Counted from the stretch's first letter, positions 8,186 through 18,229 are shown. The stretch: DNA of 64,000 nt from Clostridiales bacterium (GCA_015056045.1 SVGZ01000002.1:83945-147944), one strand, 5' to 3'. Numbers and translations are program-made. The notes: generated from the sequence alone by a model not told the origin.

Positions 8186-9481
8186 TTAGCAGTTTAAAAG
8201 CTCCATAATCGGTTTTCCGTCGGCATCTTCGAGTGTGAGCCCAAAGGGATAGAGGAAGGTTGGTGCTTCATCAAGAATAGAACCATTTTCGAGATGAACA
8301 CCTTTTTTGAAGGAAGGTCCGCTTACGATAAAAGGTGGCTGAGGACCTTTTTCGGGCATATGCCCATGTGTTGCTCTGCCGTAGCGATAGTCCAAAGGAT
8401 CGCATGGACGAACGAATGGTCGTTTCCAATCGTCGTTAAATGAAGTGTAGCCATCACTTTCAATAACAAAGGAAAAACGGCCTGAGAGTCCATAACGAGC
8501 ATCCGCTTCGGCTGCAGGCAGAACTTCGTCTATGCCATAGATGCCATCTTCAGCCATTTCGCAAAGAAGCTTGTAAACAGCGTCTTCGTCTGCTTTGTTT
8601 TTTACATAGACATGTGCTGAAAGCGTTGCTGAGGCGATATAGACACTCCAATCTTTAAGTGCACCATTCTCAACCTGCAGCCAGCCCTTTTCCGCAAGAA
8701 TGGCATTGAGACAGATTGTACGGCGAATATCGAGGTGTCCATGATCGCTCAGGAGGATAATATCTGTATTTTCATAAATTCCTGTTTCTTCCAGTGTATC
8801 AATGAGTTTGCCAAGCCAGACATCAAGTGTATCGATCGCTTCTTTGATATGCTCACCAAAAAGCCCTTTTGCATGCCTTGCGTAATCGATCATACAGAGG
8901 TGTGTCATCATAATATTGGGTTTATGTTCTTTTATAATGTCGCAAAGGCAGTTGACCTGAAATTCCTCATACATCGGGCGTTTATTGAAATCCAGGATAT
9001 CAATATATTTATTGATGATAGGCATGAGAGAAGGTGTACAGAGTTTTGCGTAAATATCGGGAAGATCGGCATTTGTCTTTCCGGAAACATGGGCTTCAAC
9101 AAGTTCGGGAATGACATAATCAATAATATCGTCTGCTTCTTCTGTATGCGGCCAGCGGCAGGCAGCGATTGTGTAACCTGCTTCATGCCATTTATGGAAA
9201 ATTGTTGGTACTTTGATCTGCGGAAGCGAGTTGTACCAGGGAAGGATGAGATTTCCCGGAGAGAAAGTTTCGTTGCAGATTACACCGTGCTTTCCGGCTG
9301 TACAGCCGGTTAAAAGTGTGGCATGGATGGGGTGTGTCAAAGTCGGGTAGATCGTTTTGACTTTATCAATTTGTGAGCTGTTTTGGAAAATACGGGCGAA
9401 ATTTGGCAGCGTTTTTGCATAGGGAAGATCTTCAGTGACCATTGCGTCAAGGCTGACAATAAGCATATATCTATTTTTCAT
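8186..9481 (-). CDS. Alkaline phosphatase superfamily phosphodiesterase
   Basis: This 431-residue cytosolic protein belongs to the type I phosphodiesterase/nucleotide pyrophosphatase branch of the alkaline phosphatase superfamily. Visible features are the N-terminal metal ligand in SLDAM (Asp12), the nucleophile region PTLTHP (46-51) with LLTGCTAGKHG just after, and later metal ligands in LLSDHGHLD plus a C-terminal THGHMPEKGP segment. There is no signal peptide, unlike many eukaryotic and some bacterial relatives. AAGGAGAA precedes the ATG. It starts 51 bases after metY, across metY's terminator, and may depend on readthrough. The substrate (nucleotide, phosphodiester or glycerophospho-compound) cannot be told. 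Confidence 0.85.
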   Translation of the reverse strand: MKNRYMLIVSLDAMVTEDLPYAKTLPNFARIFQNSSQIDKVKTIYPTLTHPIHATLLTGCTAGKHGVICNETFSPGNLILPWYNSLPQIKVPTIFHKWHEAGYTIAACRWPHTEEADDIIDYVIPELVEAHVSGKTNADLPDIYAKLCTPSLMPIINKYIDILDFNKRPMYEEFQVNCLCDIIKEHKPNIMMTHLCMIDYARHAKGLFGEHIKEAIDTLDVWLGKLIDTLEETGIYENTDIILLSDHGHLDIRRTICLNAILAEKGWLQVENGALKDWSVYIASATLSAHVYVKNKADEDAVYKLLCEMAEDGIYGIDEVLPAAEADARYGLSGRFSFVIESDGYTSFNDDWKRPFVRPCDPLDYRYGRATHGHMPEKGPQPPFIVSGPSFKKGVHLENGSILDEAPTFLYPFGLTLEDADGKPIMELLNC

Positions 9482-9495
9482 GTGGATTTCTCCTT

Positions 9496-9524
9496 GAAAA
9501 AAAGAACAGGGCGATGCCTGTTCT
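9496..9524 (-). terminator. Terminator after metY
   Basis: AGAACAGG (9503-9510) pairs with CCTGTTCT (9517-9524). On the minus strand it is followed by T's at 9502-9496. The next gene's SD lies immediately beyond. Confidence 0.85.
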
Positions 9525-9532
9525 TTTAAGAT

Positions 9533-10798
9533 TCAGAGATTTGCGAGGCTCTGCTTGACGTCTGCCAGAATGTCTTCGACATTTTCAAGACCAACGGAGA
9601 AGCGAACCATACCAGGGTGTACACCTGCAGCCAGGAGCTGTTCATCTGTCAGCTGGCGGTGTGTTGCGCTTGCCGGGTGAAGGACACAGGTGCGGATATC
9701 GGCAACGTGAACTTCGTTGGAGCACATTTTGAGACCGTCCATGAATTTAACGGCTGCTTCTTTGCCGCCTTTGAAGAAGAGCGAAATAACACCGCAGCTA
9801 CCTTTCGGGAGGTATTTCTTTGCGAGTTCATGGTATTCATCGCCTTCGAGACCGGAATAGCTGACCTTTTCGATCGCGTCGCATTCGGAGAAGAATTTTG
9901 CCATGGTCAGAGCATTTGCACAGTATCTTTCCATGCGGAGCGCCAATGTTTCAAGACCAATATTGAGCAGGAATGCGGAATGTGCAGCCGGATAACAGCC
10001 AAAGTCACGCATGAGCTGCATTCTTGCCTTTAAGATATAGGCCATTTTGCCATACTGCTTGGTATAGATGATGCCGTGATAGGATTCATCGGGTTCGGTG
10101 AGTTCCGGGAAATCGCCGCTTTCCCAATCGAAGTTGCCGCTGTCTACGATGACGCCGCCAACCTGCAGAGCGTGTCCATCCATGTATTTTGTTGTGGAAT
10201 GAACGACGATGTCTGCGCCGAATTCGATCGGTTTGCAGAGGATCGGTGTGGCAAAGGTATTATCGATGATGAGCGGAACATGGTGTGCGTGCGCGATCCT
10301 TGCCATTTTTTCGATATCGAGAACAGCAAGAGCAGGGTTTGCGATCGTTTCGCCAAACATCGCCTTTGTATTGGGTTTGAAAGCTGCGCTGATTTCTTCT
10401 TCGCTTGCGTTTGCATCGACGAAAATACACTCGATGCCGAGCTTTTTCAGCGTGAAAGCGAAGAGGTTGACGGTTCCGCCATAAATCGTCGATGTGCTGA
10501 CGAAGCTGTCGCCGGCTTTGCAGATGTTCAGAATGGATAAGAGAGAAGCTGCCTGACCGGAGCTTGTGCACATTGCGCCGATGCCGCCTTCAAGTGCTGC
10601 GATCTTATCTTCAACCGCCATAACGGTCGGATTGGCAAAACGGGAATAGATGAGTGCCTTTGTCGGGTCATCGAAAACATCGCCGACATCGGTCGTGGAA
10701 TCAAAAACATAGGTTGTGCTTTGATATATGGGCATGACACCGGGCTCGGTATTTTTGGGTGTATAACCGGCGCGGAGGCATTTGGTTTCGTCTTTCAT
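9533..10798 (-). CDS. metY: O-acetylhomoserine sulfhydrylase (MetY type)
   Basis: A 421-residue pyridoxal-phosphate enzyme of the Cys/Met metabolism (gamma-family) fold. PLP-site residues are clear: YSRFANPT near 51, TSSGQAA at 78-84, DNTFATP at 179-185, and the Schiff-base lysine in HSTTKYMDGH (Lys204). The long form (over 420 residues) and the QYGKMAYILKAR and CVLHPASATHRQL segments fit O-acetylhomoserine aminocarboxypropyltransferase, which makes homocysteine from O-acetylhomoserine and sulfide. The gene has its own promoter and terminator. No other methionine gene is adjacent. Some family members prefer O-acetylserine or act in reverse, so substrate is inferred. Confidence 0.92.
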   Translation of the reverse strand: MKDETKCLRAGYTPKNTEPGVMPIYQSTTYVFDSTTDVGDVFDDPTKALIYSRFANPTVMAVEDKIAALEGGIGAMCTSSGQAASLLSILNICKAGDSFVSTSTIYGGTVNLFAFTLKKLGIECIFVDANASEEEISAAFKPNTKAMFGETIANPALAVLDIEKMARIAHAHHVPLIIDNTFATPILCKPIEFGADIVVHSTTKYMDGHALQVGGVIVDSGNFDWESGDFPELTEPDESYHGIIYTKQYGKMAYILKARMQLMRDFGCYPAAHSAFLLNIGLETLALRMERYCANALTMAKFFSECDAIEKVSYSGLEGDEYHELAKKYLPKGSCGVISLFFKGGKEAAVKFMDGLKMCSNEVHVADIRTCVLHPASATHRQLTDEQLLAAGVHPGMVRFSVGLENVEDILADVKQSLANL

Positions 10799-10832
10799 GC
10801 TGCGTACCTTTCATGAATAAAATTTCTCTTAT

Positions 10833-10861
10833 ATCATAAACTTTTGCGGAGGATTTTTCAA
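10833..10861 (-). promoter_or_regulatory. Promoter for metY
   Basis: On the minus strand TTGAAA (10861-10856), a 17-base spacer, TATGAT (10838-10833). The leader is about 30 bases, too short for a SAM-I riboswitch. Confidence 0.65.
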
Positions 10862-10991
10862 GTTTTATGGGAAGAATATTGAAAAGACAAGGGAATATTT
10901 ATAAAGAAATTTCTGCATAGGTAACGAAAAAATGATTCTTTTTGCAATAGCTAGATATTTTTGGAGAAGAACAACCCCTCCGTTTTTTGCA

Positions 10992-11019
10992 CAAAAAAAG
11001 AGCGACACGCAGTCGCTCT
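10992..11019 (-). terminator. Terminator after pckG
   Basis: AGAGCGAC (10999-11006) pairs with GTCGCTCT (11012-11019). An A-run at 10993-10999 gives the T-tract on the minus strand. Confidence 0.85.
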
Positions 11020-11043
11020 TTTCATATTCATTTTCAGGCTGTT

Positions 11044-12819
11044 TTATGCATCGAGACGAGCTTCGAGAGCCTTGAGCTGTTTAGCCATTTCTTCGGGCAG
11101 TCTGTCGCCGAAACGAGCGTAGAATGCTTTGATGCCTTCAACGTCTTCTTTCCAGAGATCCTTATCAACATTGAGGAGGTCTTTTACTGTATCAACTGTG
11201 ACATCGGAGAGACCTTCGATGTTGATGTCTTCTGCCTTCGGTTCATAGCCGATAGCTGTTTCAACTGCATCAGCGTTGCCTTCGCAGCGTTCGATGATCC
11301 AGTCGAGGACGCGCATATTGTCGCCGAAACCGGGCCAGATGAAGTGACCTTCGTCGTCTGTTCTGAACCAGTTGACGTTGAAGATCTTCGGAGCGTTTTC
11401 ACCGAGTTTAACGCCCATGTCTACCCAATGCTGCCAATAATCGCCCATGTTGTAGCCGCAGAAGGGGAGCATAGCCATCGGGTCACGACGGACAACGCCT
11501 ACTGCACCTGCAGCTGCAGCAGTTGTTTCGGAAGCCATGATGGAGCCGACGAATACGCCATGGTTCCAGTCAAATGCCTGGTATACGAGCGGAGCTGTCT
11601 TTGCTCTTCTGCCGCCGAAGATCATTGCGGAGATCGGAACACCCTGGGGGTTATCGAATTCGGGGGAAATGCAGGGGCAGTTCTTTGCGGGAGCTGTGAA
11701 ACGGCTGTTCGGATGAGCGAGCTTTTCGCCAAATGTCTTGCCGTTGACCTTTGCGCCCTTCCATTCGGTTGCATTTTCCGGAGGATTCTTGTCGAGGCCT
11801 TCCCACCAAACTGTCATATCATCATTGTTGATAGCAACGTTTGTGAAGATTGTGCCCTGTTTTGTGGAAGCGAGTGCGTTGTAGTTGGATTTTGCGTTTG
11901 TGCCGGGAGCAACGCCGAAGAAACCGTTTTCGGGGTTGATTGCATAAAGCTTACCATCTTCACCCTGCTTTAACCAAGCGATGTCATCGCCGACTGTCCA
12001 TACTTTGTAGCCCTTATTTCTGTAGCCTTCCGGCGGGATAAGCATAGCCAGGTTTGTTTTGCCGCAAGCAGACGGGAATGCAGCTGTGACATATTTAACT
12101 TCGCCATTCGGTTTTTCGATGCCGAGGATGAGCATATGTTCAGCCATCCAGCCTTCGTTCTTGCCCTGGAAGGAAGCGATTCTGAGAGCGAAGCACTTTT
12201 TGCCAAGGAGTACGTTGCCGCCGTATGCGGAGTTGATGGACCAGATTGTGTTGTCTTCCGGGAAGTGAACGATGTAGCGTTTTTCCGGGTCAACATCTGC
12301 TTTGGAGTGCAGACCGCGAACGAAGTCATTGGATGTTTCGCCGAGGTTTTCGAAAGCAGCTTTGCCCATACGGGTCATGATTTCCATGTTTAATACAACA
12401 TAGATGGAGTCTGTAAGCTCAACGCCTACTTTTGCCAGCGGGGAACCGATCGGGCCCATGGAGTAGGGGATAACATACATGGTGCGGCCTTTCATAACGC
12501 CGTCATACATGGGTGTGAGCTTAGCATACATTTCTTCCGGTGCGCACCAGTTATTGGTCGGGCCGGCATCTTCTTTCTTGCTTGTGCAGATGAATGTTCT
12601 GTCTTCAACACGTGCAACGTCGTTGGGCTGTGTTCTGTGGTAGAGGCAGCCGGGAAGAAGTTCTTCGTTGAGGCGGATCATTTCACCTGTTGCAACAGCT
12701 TCATCACGAAGAGCATCGAGCTGTTCTTTGCTTCCGTCGATCCAGACAACTTTGTCGGGCTTTGTGAGAGCTGTCATCTCTTCTACCCAATTCAGTACGT
12801 TCTTGTTAGAAGTCAACAT
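11044..12819 (-). CDS. pckG: Phosphoenolpyruvate carboxykinase (GTP)
   Basis: This enzyme interconverts oxaloacetate + GTP and PEP + CO2 + GDP in the cytosol. The 591-residue protein has the GTP-PEPCK layout: the P-loop with active-site Cys in FPSACGKTNL (248-257, Cys252), the metal site near TVGDDIAW, and RFTAPAKNCP downstream. These features separate it from the ATP-dependent type. The ATG is preceded by AAGGAGAA. It has its own promoter and terminator. Together with ppdK (50.7-53.3 kb) it links C3 and C4 metabolism. In anaerobic fermenters it may run in the carboxylating direction; that is inference. Confidence 0.98.
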   Translation of the reverse strand: MLTSNKNVLNWVEEMTALTKPDKVVWIDGSKEQLDALRDEAVATGEMIRLNEELLPGCLYHRTQPNDVARVEDRTFICTSKKEDAGPTNNWCAPEEMYAKLTPMYDGVMKGRTMYVIPYSMGPIGSPLAKVGVELTDSIYVVLNMEIMTRMGKAAFENLGETSNDFVRGLHSKADVDPEKRYIVHFPEDNTIWSINSAYGGNVLLGKKCFALRIASFQGKNEGWMAEHMLILGIEKPNGEVKYVTAAFPSACGKTNLAMLIPPEGYRNKGYKVWTVGDDIAWLKQGEDGKLYAINPENGFFGVAPGTNAKSNYNALASTKQGTIFTNVAINNDDMTVWWEGLDKNPPENATEWKGAKVNGKTFGEKLAHPNSRFTAPAKNCPCISPEFDNPQGVPISAMIFGGRRAKTAPLVYQAFDWNHGVFVGSIMASETTAAAAGAVGVVRRDPMAMLPFCGYNMGDYWQHWVDMGVKLGENAPKIFNVNWFRTDDEGHFIWPGFGDNMRVLDWIIERCEGNADAVETAIGYEPKAEDINIEGLSDVTVDTVKDLLNVDKDLWKEDVEGIKAFYARFGDRLPEEMAKQLKALEARLDA

Positions 12820-13236
12820 AGTAGGTTCTCCTTAACTTAATCTTATCTCATTAAACTTATAGTTATATAAACTACATTTGATTCTTATTATAATCCGAAA
12901 ACAGGTTAAAATGCAATATGAAAACTTTGAATATTTTATGAAAGGGAGCTTATCTACGGAAAAAAACACAAATTTGACGAAAAATTGATAATTTTGACGG
13001 GTAAAATGGTCTTGTATATGAAAAAACCAAAGAAGTCCCTTGCATGTTTTGCTTGTTTTTTGGTTTATTTTACAACCGTACAGATGTTTTTTTATCTGCA
13101 TATGCTTTTGTTGCGATAAATCTTATCTAAAAAAGTAGAAAAGCCTATTTGTTAAAATGCAGAATAATGTTACATTATAAGTACGGAGATATTATATAAA
13201 AATATAAGACAGTATATGCAGCTAAAAGGAGTTATG
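12820..13236. other. Divergent intergenic region pckG / hydrolase copy 1
   Basis: About 415 bases without a gene. It holds the pckG promoter (12887-12916), two TTTGACG-type words at 12973 and 12992, and an AT-rich inverted repeat (AAACCAAA near 13024 with TTTTGGTTT near 13058). A weak promoter-like pair (TTAAAA, then TATAAG at 13176-13181) precedes the hydrolase gene. No ORF with a ribosome binding site was seen. Confidence 0.6.
12887..12916 (-). promoter_or_regulatory. Candidate promoter for pckG
   Basis: On the minus strand TTGCAT (12916-12911), an 18-base spacer, and a perfect TATAAT (12892-12887). It implies an untranslated leader of about 60 bases. Confidence 0.55.
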
Positions 13237-15621
13237 ATGAACAAGCGGATCAGGATCAACGGCCATACACCGGCAACGGGCGCACTCAATTTTTCGCACC
13301 TTCTCGATGCACCGGCAGGCAAACACGGACAGACCATCGTAAAAGACGGCAGCTTATATTTTGAAGACGGAACAAGGGCAAGATTTGTCGGTTTCAATTT
13401 CCACGCACCTTCGATGATGCCTAAAAAGGAATCTGCGGCTGTTTATGCAGAGAGGCTTGCCTCTATCGGCTGTAATGTTGTTCGCCTTGTAGCGGGCGAT
13501 ACAAAGCGCAAAGACGGGCTTTCCCTTATTGATTACAGCGAAAAAGGCAAGGGCAGAGAACTGAATATGGAAATGGTGGACAGAGTCCATTATTTTGTCC
13601 ATGAATTAAAAAAGCGCGGTATTTATGTACAGGTTGACCTGCATACTTTCCGTACTTTTACCAACATCGGCGACCTTAGGATCACACCGCCCGATGCAAG
13701 GATGAAAGGCGTCAGCATTTTTGATCAGGAACTGATCGACCTGCAGAAAGATTTTGCGAGCAAATATCTGACGGTCAAAAATCCCTATACGGGGATGTCT
13801 TTCCTCGAAGATCCTGCGGTCATGTGCATCCAGATCACGAACGAAAACAGCGTGTTTTTTGAAAACCTCTTCGAACTGAATAACCCCGCAAGAGCACCCT
13901 ATGAAGCGGAAAGAAAGAGACTTTTCAACGAATTCCTCGTGAGAAAATACGGCACAAGAGAAGCGCTTGCTGCAAGCTGGACAAGAAACGGCGAATGCGC
14001 ACTTTTTGCAGAGGAAGACCCGACGGAAGGAACAGTCGAGCCGATCGAATATGGCGATTATATCCAGCCTTACCGCGACCACAGAAGCTATTGGGCAGGC
14101 AAGGATTCCCCGGCAAGATATGCGGATTATGTGGAATTCGGCATGGGCGTCAACCTCCATTATTATACAGAGATTTCGGATCATGTCCGTAGCCTTGGCG
14201 CAAAAGCACCGATCAACGGATGCAACCTGCTGCACGGTATTGCCGATATTTATTCCTCGACTTTGCCGATCGATATCTGCGAGAACAACGCCTATTATAA
14301 TCACCCGATGGGTGGTGATTATAAAACAGGGCTCGGCATCCGCTATACATGGCACGAAAATGTTGCGACAGACCCGAGAAAGACGACCTATTCTGTCTTT
14401 GATACGAGGGATAACCACCTTTTGCAGCAGCTCGCAGGCGGTTCCGTCAAGGGTAAGCCCTATATCGTCAACGAATGGAACGAATATGGCGGTATGCCTT
14501 TCCACTCGACGGCTTTCCTGATGCAGGCGGCTTATGCTTGTCTGCAGAATTGGGACGGACTCATGGTCTATAACTTTACGCATTCCGACGATCACGAAAC
14601 GCTCGTGGACGATTTCATCGGTTCGGTCTATGACGGATTCAACGATCCTTCGCTGATCGGTCAGTTCGGCGCAATGGCAACGCTTTTCCTCAAAGGCGAT
14701 GTCAAAGAAGCGAAGAGAGTCATCGATATGTGCTTCACAGACGAAGATATGAAGATGCTTCCCGAAAATTACAAGATGCCCTATGGCTTCCTGCCTTTCG
14801 TTTCCAAGACAAGAACGGTCTTTGTTGGCGATAAATATGCCGATGATGGCGACCTTGCGGTAAACGGCGGCTTTGCATCGAACGGCGATTACAGTGCAGC
14901 CAAAAAAGCTCTTATTTATGCAAGAAGCCCCTACAAAGATGCAATGCAGCATGAATATGTCGGCAGCTGCTTCCTCGATGCAAACAGAGGAGAAAACCCG
15001 GAAGTATTCCCGAATATCGGTACGATTTCCGACACAAGAGCGGTCATTGATCTCGACAAGATCGATGGCATTGAACGCACGACAGACTATACAGGCTTCT
15101 CGAGATTTGCGGATGCTGCAATGAAAAAATGGGGTCTCTGGGATGAAAATGTAGGTCTTGTTGATATTGATCATTTCGTTTCGGATACAGGCGAGATCAG
15201 CTATAACTTCGGCAAAGGTCAGTTCAGCATTGATACGGAAACAGCGGCTGTATTCTCCGGCTATATGTACGGAAAACCCGTCAAGCTCGGTCCTGTAACG
15301 GCGAACATCAAAAACGAAAAGATGACCTTCTCGCTTCTCCCGAGAGATAATAAAAAGCTCAGCGAATCGAAGCATATGGTTATCCTTGCAACGGGAAACA
15401 CAGGCAATGACGGCAACAAATGGGCAGGCGATATTTCGCTCGGCTTTGGCGGAAAACTTGCCGTAGAAGACCCCGAAGGCACGCTTGAAGTGGACGCAAA
15501 AGAAGTCTATGCGCTCGATATTTACGGCAACAGACTTTACGCCCTTGAAAAAGATGCAGAAGGAAGGTTCGTTATGGGCACAGGCGAAGCGGCTGCACTC
15601 GGATTCGAAATTATCAGATAA
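13237..15621 (+). CDS. Cytoplasmic clan GH-A-like glycoside hydrolase, copy 1
   Basis: A 794-residue protein with no signal peptide or membrane segment. The N-terminal ~480 residues look like a (beta/alpha)8 GH5/GH42-type barrel: RARFVGFN, GIYVQVDLH, acid/base candidate Glu203 in QITNEN, and nucleophile candidate Glu413 in VNEWNEYGG. The C-terminal ~300 residues form a beta-rich region of unknown role (GQFSID...VFSGY, then LGPVTANIKNEK). I cannot place it in a numbered GH family. AAAGGAG at 13225-13231 favours the second of two consecutive ATGs (13237). A terminator follows. It is paralogous to 15800-18190 and 19279-21669, and its last ~290 residues differ from copy 3 at only about nine positions. 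A role in cytosolic oligosaccharide breakdown is inferred. Confidence 0.85.
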   Translation: MNKRIRINGHTPATGALNFSHLLDAPAGKHGQTIVKDGSLYFEDGTRARFVGFNFHAPSMMPKKESAAVYAERLASIGCNVVRLVAGDTKRKDGLSLIDYSEKGKGRELNMEMVDRVHYFVHELKKRGIYVQVDLHTFRTFTNIGDLRITPPDARMKGVSIFDQELIDLQKDFASKYLTVKNPYTGMSFLEDPAVMCIQITNENSVFFENLFELNNPARAPYEAERKRLFNEFLVRKYGTREALAASWTRNGECALFAEEDPTEGTVEPIEYGDYIQPYRDHRSYWAGKDSPARYADYVEFGMGVNLHYYTEISDHVRSLGAKAPINGCNLLHGIADIYSSTLPIDICENNAYYNHPMGGDYKTGLGIRYTWHENVATDPRKTTYSVFDTRDNHLLQQLAGGSVKGKPYIVNEWNEYGGMPFHSTAFLMQAAYACLQNWDGLMVYNFTHSDDHETLVDDFIGSVYDGFNDPSLIGQFGAMATLFLKGDVKEAKRVIDMCFTDEDMKMLPENYKMPYGFLPFVSKTRTVFVGDKYADDGDLAVNGGFASNGDYSAAKKALIYARSPYKDAMQHEYVGSCFLDANRGENPEVFPNIGTISDTRAVIDLDKIDGIERTTDYTGFSRFADAAMKKWGLWDENVGLVDIDHFVSDTGEISYNFGKGQFSIDTETAAVFSGYMYGKPVKLGPVTANIKNEKMTFSLLPRDNKKLSESKHMVILATGNTGNDGNKWAGDISLGFGGKLAVEDPEGTLEVDAKEVYALDIYGNRLYALEKDAEGRFVMGTGEAAALGFEIIR

Positions 15622-15626
15622 AGCGA

Positions 15627-15653
15627 AAAGGAACGCAGTTGCGTTCCTTTTTT
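15627..15653 (+). terminator. Terminator after hydrolase copy 1
   Basis: AAAGGAACGCA pairs with TGCGTTCCTTT around GT, followed by T's. The same stem recurs after copies 2 and 3, so it belongs to the duplicated unit. Confidence 0.9.
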
Positions 15654-15708
15654 AGTGATAAACTGTAAAATGTTATATTTGGATATTTTTTTACAAAAAG
15701 CATTGCTT

Positions 15709-15736
15709 TTGAACAGGAAAAAAGGTATCATAAAAT
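15709..15736 (+). promoter_or_regulatory. Candidate promoter for hydrolase copy 2
   Basis: TTGAAC (15709-15714), a 16-base spacer, TAAAAT (15731-15736), about 64 bases before the start codon. Confidence 0.45.
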
Positions 15737-15799
15737 ATGTGAAAATAATCCTTATTTTACATTTTGAACAGTTCAGCAAAGACTCAAAAGGAGAAGAAA

Positions 15800-18190
15800 A
15801 TGGATAAACATATCAGGATCAACGCGCATACACCGGCGGTTGGCGCACTCAATTTTTCCTATTTGCTCGATGCACCCGCAGGCAAACACGGGCACACGAT
15901 CGTTAAAGACGGAAGCCTTTATTTTGAAGACGGCAAGAGAGCGAGATTCGTCGGTTTCAATATTCCCGGTTCGGGCATCATGCCCAAAAAAGAAACGGCA
16001 GAAGCATATGCCGAAAGATTAGCTTCTATCGGCTGCAACGTCGTTCGTCTCCATGCGGAAGATAACCTCCGCGCAGACAGAAGCTCCATCATCGATTACA
16101 GCGAAGAAGGAAAGGGCAGAAAACTCCATAAAGAAAACCTCGATAAGCTCCACTATTTCGTTTCCGAGCTGAAAAAACGCGGCATTTATGTGCAGGTTGA
16201 CCTCCATTGTTATCGTACATTCACCAATATCGGCGATATGGAAAATACACCGCCGAAGCGTCAGGTCAAGGCAATGAGCATTTTCAACCAGAAGCTCATC
16301 GACCTGCAGAAGGAATATGCAACGCAGTACCTGACAACGGTCAACCCCTATACAGGTTTTGCTTTAAAGGATGATCCTGCTGTCATGTGCATCCAGATCA
16401 CAAACGAAAACAGCGCATTCTTTGTCAATGTTGCGGAACTTGCCGACCCGGACAGAGCACCGTTTGAACTCGAAAGAAAGCTCCGCTTCAATGCTTTCCT
16501 GCTGAAAAAATACGGCACAAGAGAAGCCCTTGCAAAAGCATGGACAAGAAATGGCGAATGTGCACTTCTTCCCTATGAAGACCCCGAAGAAGGTACCGTC
16601 GAACCGATCGAATACGGCGATTATACGCAGCCTTACCGTGACCACAGAGCATATTGGGTAGGACTCGAATCCCCGGCAAGATATGCAGACTATATGGAAT
16701 ACGGCATGGAGCTCAACAAGCATTATTATAAGGAAATGATCGACCATGTCCGCAGCCTCGACGTCAAAGCGCCGATCAATGGCTGCAACCTGCTCCACGG
16801 TATTGCGGATATCTATTCCTCCACAAGAGGCATCGACGTTGCTGAAAACAATGCGTATTACAATCATCCGATGGGCGGTAATGCGGAAAGAATGGGCGTT
16901 CGCTTCTGCTGGAATGAAAACGTAAAAACAGACCCGAGAAGAACGACTTATTCCGTTTTCGAAATTCGCGATAACCATCACCTCCAGCAGCTCGCAGGCG
17001 CATCCTTAAAGGATATTCCCTATATCGTCAGCGAATGGAATGAATATGGCGGTATGCCTTTCCACTCCACAGCTTACCTCATGCAGGCGGCCTATGCATG
17101 CCTCCAGAACTGGGATGGTCTCATGCTCTATTGCTTCACACATTCTGATGACCATACAAAGCTGAGAGACGATTACATCGACCATGTTTACAATGTCTTC
17201 AACGATCCTTCGCTGATCGGTCAGTTCGGCGCAATGGCACAGATCTTCCTCAATAACGATGTTCAGGAAGCAAAGAAAGTCATCGATATGTGCTATACCG
17301 ATGAAGATATGAAGATGCTGCCCGAAAACTACAAGCTGCCCTATGGCTTCCTACCTTTCGTTTCCAAGACGAGAACGGTATTCGTCGGCGATAAGTATGA
17401 AGAAAAAGGCTCGAAGGCAGATCTCGTTGTCAACGGCGGTTTCGCATCGAACGGCGATTACAGCGCAGCAAAGAAAGCCCTTATTTATGCGAGAAGCCCC
17501 TATGCCGATGCACTGCAGCATGAATATGTCGGCAGCAGCTTCCTCGATGCAAACAGAGGCGAAAACCCCGAAGCATTGCTGAATATCGGTACGATCTCTG
17601 AGACAAGAGCGGTCATTGACCTTGATAAGATCAACGGCATCGAGAGAACGACAGACCACACAGGATTCTCCAGATTTGCCGATGCAGCGATGAAAAAATG
17701 GGGCATCTGGGATGAAAACGTCGGTCTTGTTGAGACGAATTGCTTCGTTTCCGATACAGGCGAGATCAAGTTTAACTTCGGCAAAGGTCAGTTCACGATC
17801 GACACACCGAAGGCAAAGGTATTCTCCGGCTATTCCTATGGACAGCCCGTGAAGCTTGGACCGGTAACGGCAAACATCAAGAACGAAAAGATGACCTTCT
17901 CGCTTATCCCGAGAGACGGCAAAGACCTCGAAGAATCCGGACACATGGTCATCACCGCAACGGGCAACACCGGCAACGATGCTAACAAGTGGGCAGGCGA
18001 TATTTCGCTCGGTTTCTTCGGCAAGCTCTATTGCGATGATCCGGAAGGCACGCTTGAAGTTGACGCAAAAGAAGTTTATGCGCTCGATGTTTACGGCAAC
18101 AGGCTCTATGCGCTTGAAAAAGATGCCGAAGGCAGATTCGTCATGGGAACAGGCAAAGCCGCTGCTTTGGGCTTTGAGATCATCAGATAA
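15800..18190 (+). CDS. Cytoplasmic clan GH-A-like glycoside hydrolase, copy 2
   Basis: A 796-residue paralogue of copies 1 and 3 with the same two-part layout: a TIM-barrel-like N-terminal region with QITNEN (acid/base Glu candidate) and VSEWNEYGG (nucleophile candidate), then the C-terminal beta-rich region ending in the shared ALGFEIIR. It differs most in the C-terminal half: a three-residue insertion near EEKGSKADL and Cys/Asn-rich changes (VETNCFVSD). Its N-terminal half matches copy 3 better than copy 1 (VAENNAYYNHPMGG, ERKLRFNAFLLKKYG). ATG 15800 follows AAAGGAGA at 15787-15794; an upstream in-frame TTG has no such site. No export signal. It has its own promoter and terminator. Substrate unknown, possibly different from its neighbours. 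Confidence 0.85.
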   Translation: MDKHIRINAHTPAVGALNFSYLLDAPAGKHGHTIVKDGSLYFEDGKRARFVGFNIPGSGIMPKKETAEAYAERLASIGCNVVRLHAEDNLRADRSSIIDYSEEGKGRKLHKENLDKLHYFVSELKKRGIYVQVDLHCYRTFTNIGDMENTPPKRQVKAMSIFNQKLIDLQKEYATQYLTTVNPYTGFALKDDPAVMCIQITNENSAFFVNVAELADPDRAPFELERKLRFNAFLLKKYGTREALAKAWTRNGECALLPYEDPEEGTVEPIEYGDYTQPYRDHRAYWVGLESPARYADYMEYGMELNKHYYKEMIDHVRSLDVKAPINGCNLLHGIADIYSSTRGIDVAENNAYYNHPMGGNAERMGVRFCWNENVKTDPRRTTYSVFEIRDNHHLQQLAGASLKDIPYIVSEWNEYGGMPFHSTAYLMQAAYACLQNWDGLMLYCFTHSDDHTKLRDDYIDHVYNVFNDPSLIGQFGAMAQIFLNNDVQEAKKVIDMCYTDEDMKMLPENYKLPYGFLPFVSKTRTVFVGDKYEEKGSKADLVVNGGFASNGDYSAAKKALIYARSPYADALQHEYVGSSFLDANRGENPEALLNIGTISETRAVIDLDKINGIERTTDHTGFSRFADAAMKKWGIWDENVGLVETNCFVSDTGEIKFNFGKGQFTIDTPKAKVFSGYSYGQPVKLGPVTANIKNEKMTFSLIPRDGKDLEESGHMVITATGNTGNDANKWAGDISLGFFGKLYCDDPEGTLEVDAKEVYALDVYGNRLYALEKDAEGRFVMGTGKAAALGFEIIR

Positions 18191-18201
18191 AAAATGAAAC
18201 G

Positions 18202-18229
18202 AAAGGGAACGCATCTGCGTTCCTTTTTG
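18202..18229 (+). terminator. Terminator after hydrolase copy 2
   Basis: GGAACGCA pairs with TGCGTTCC around TC, followed by T5. It is homologous to the terminators after copies 1 and 3. Confidence 0.85.

Noticed and set aside
10799..10990. SAM riboswitch before metY
   Set aside because: The likely promoter lies only about 35 bases before the start and no SAM-I core was recognised.
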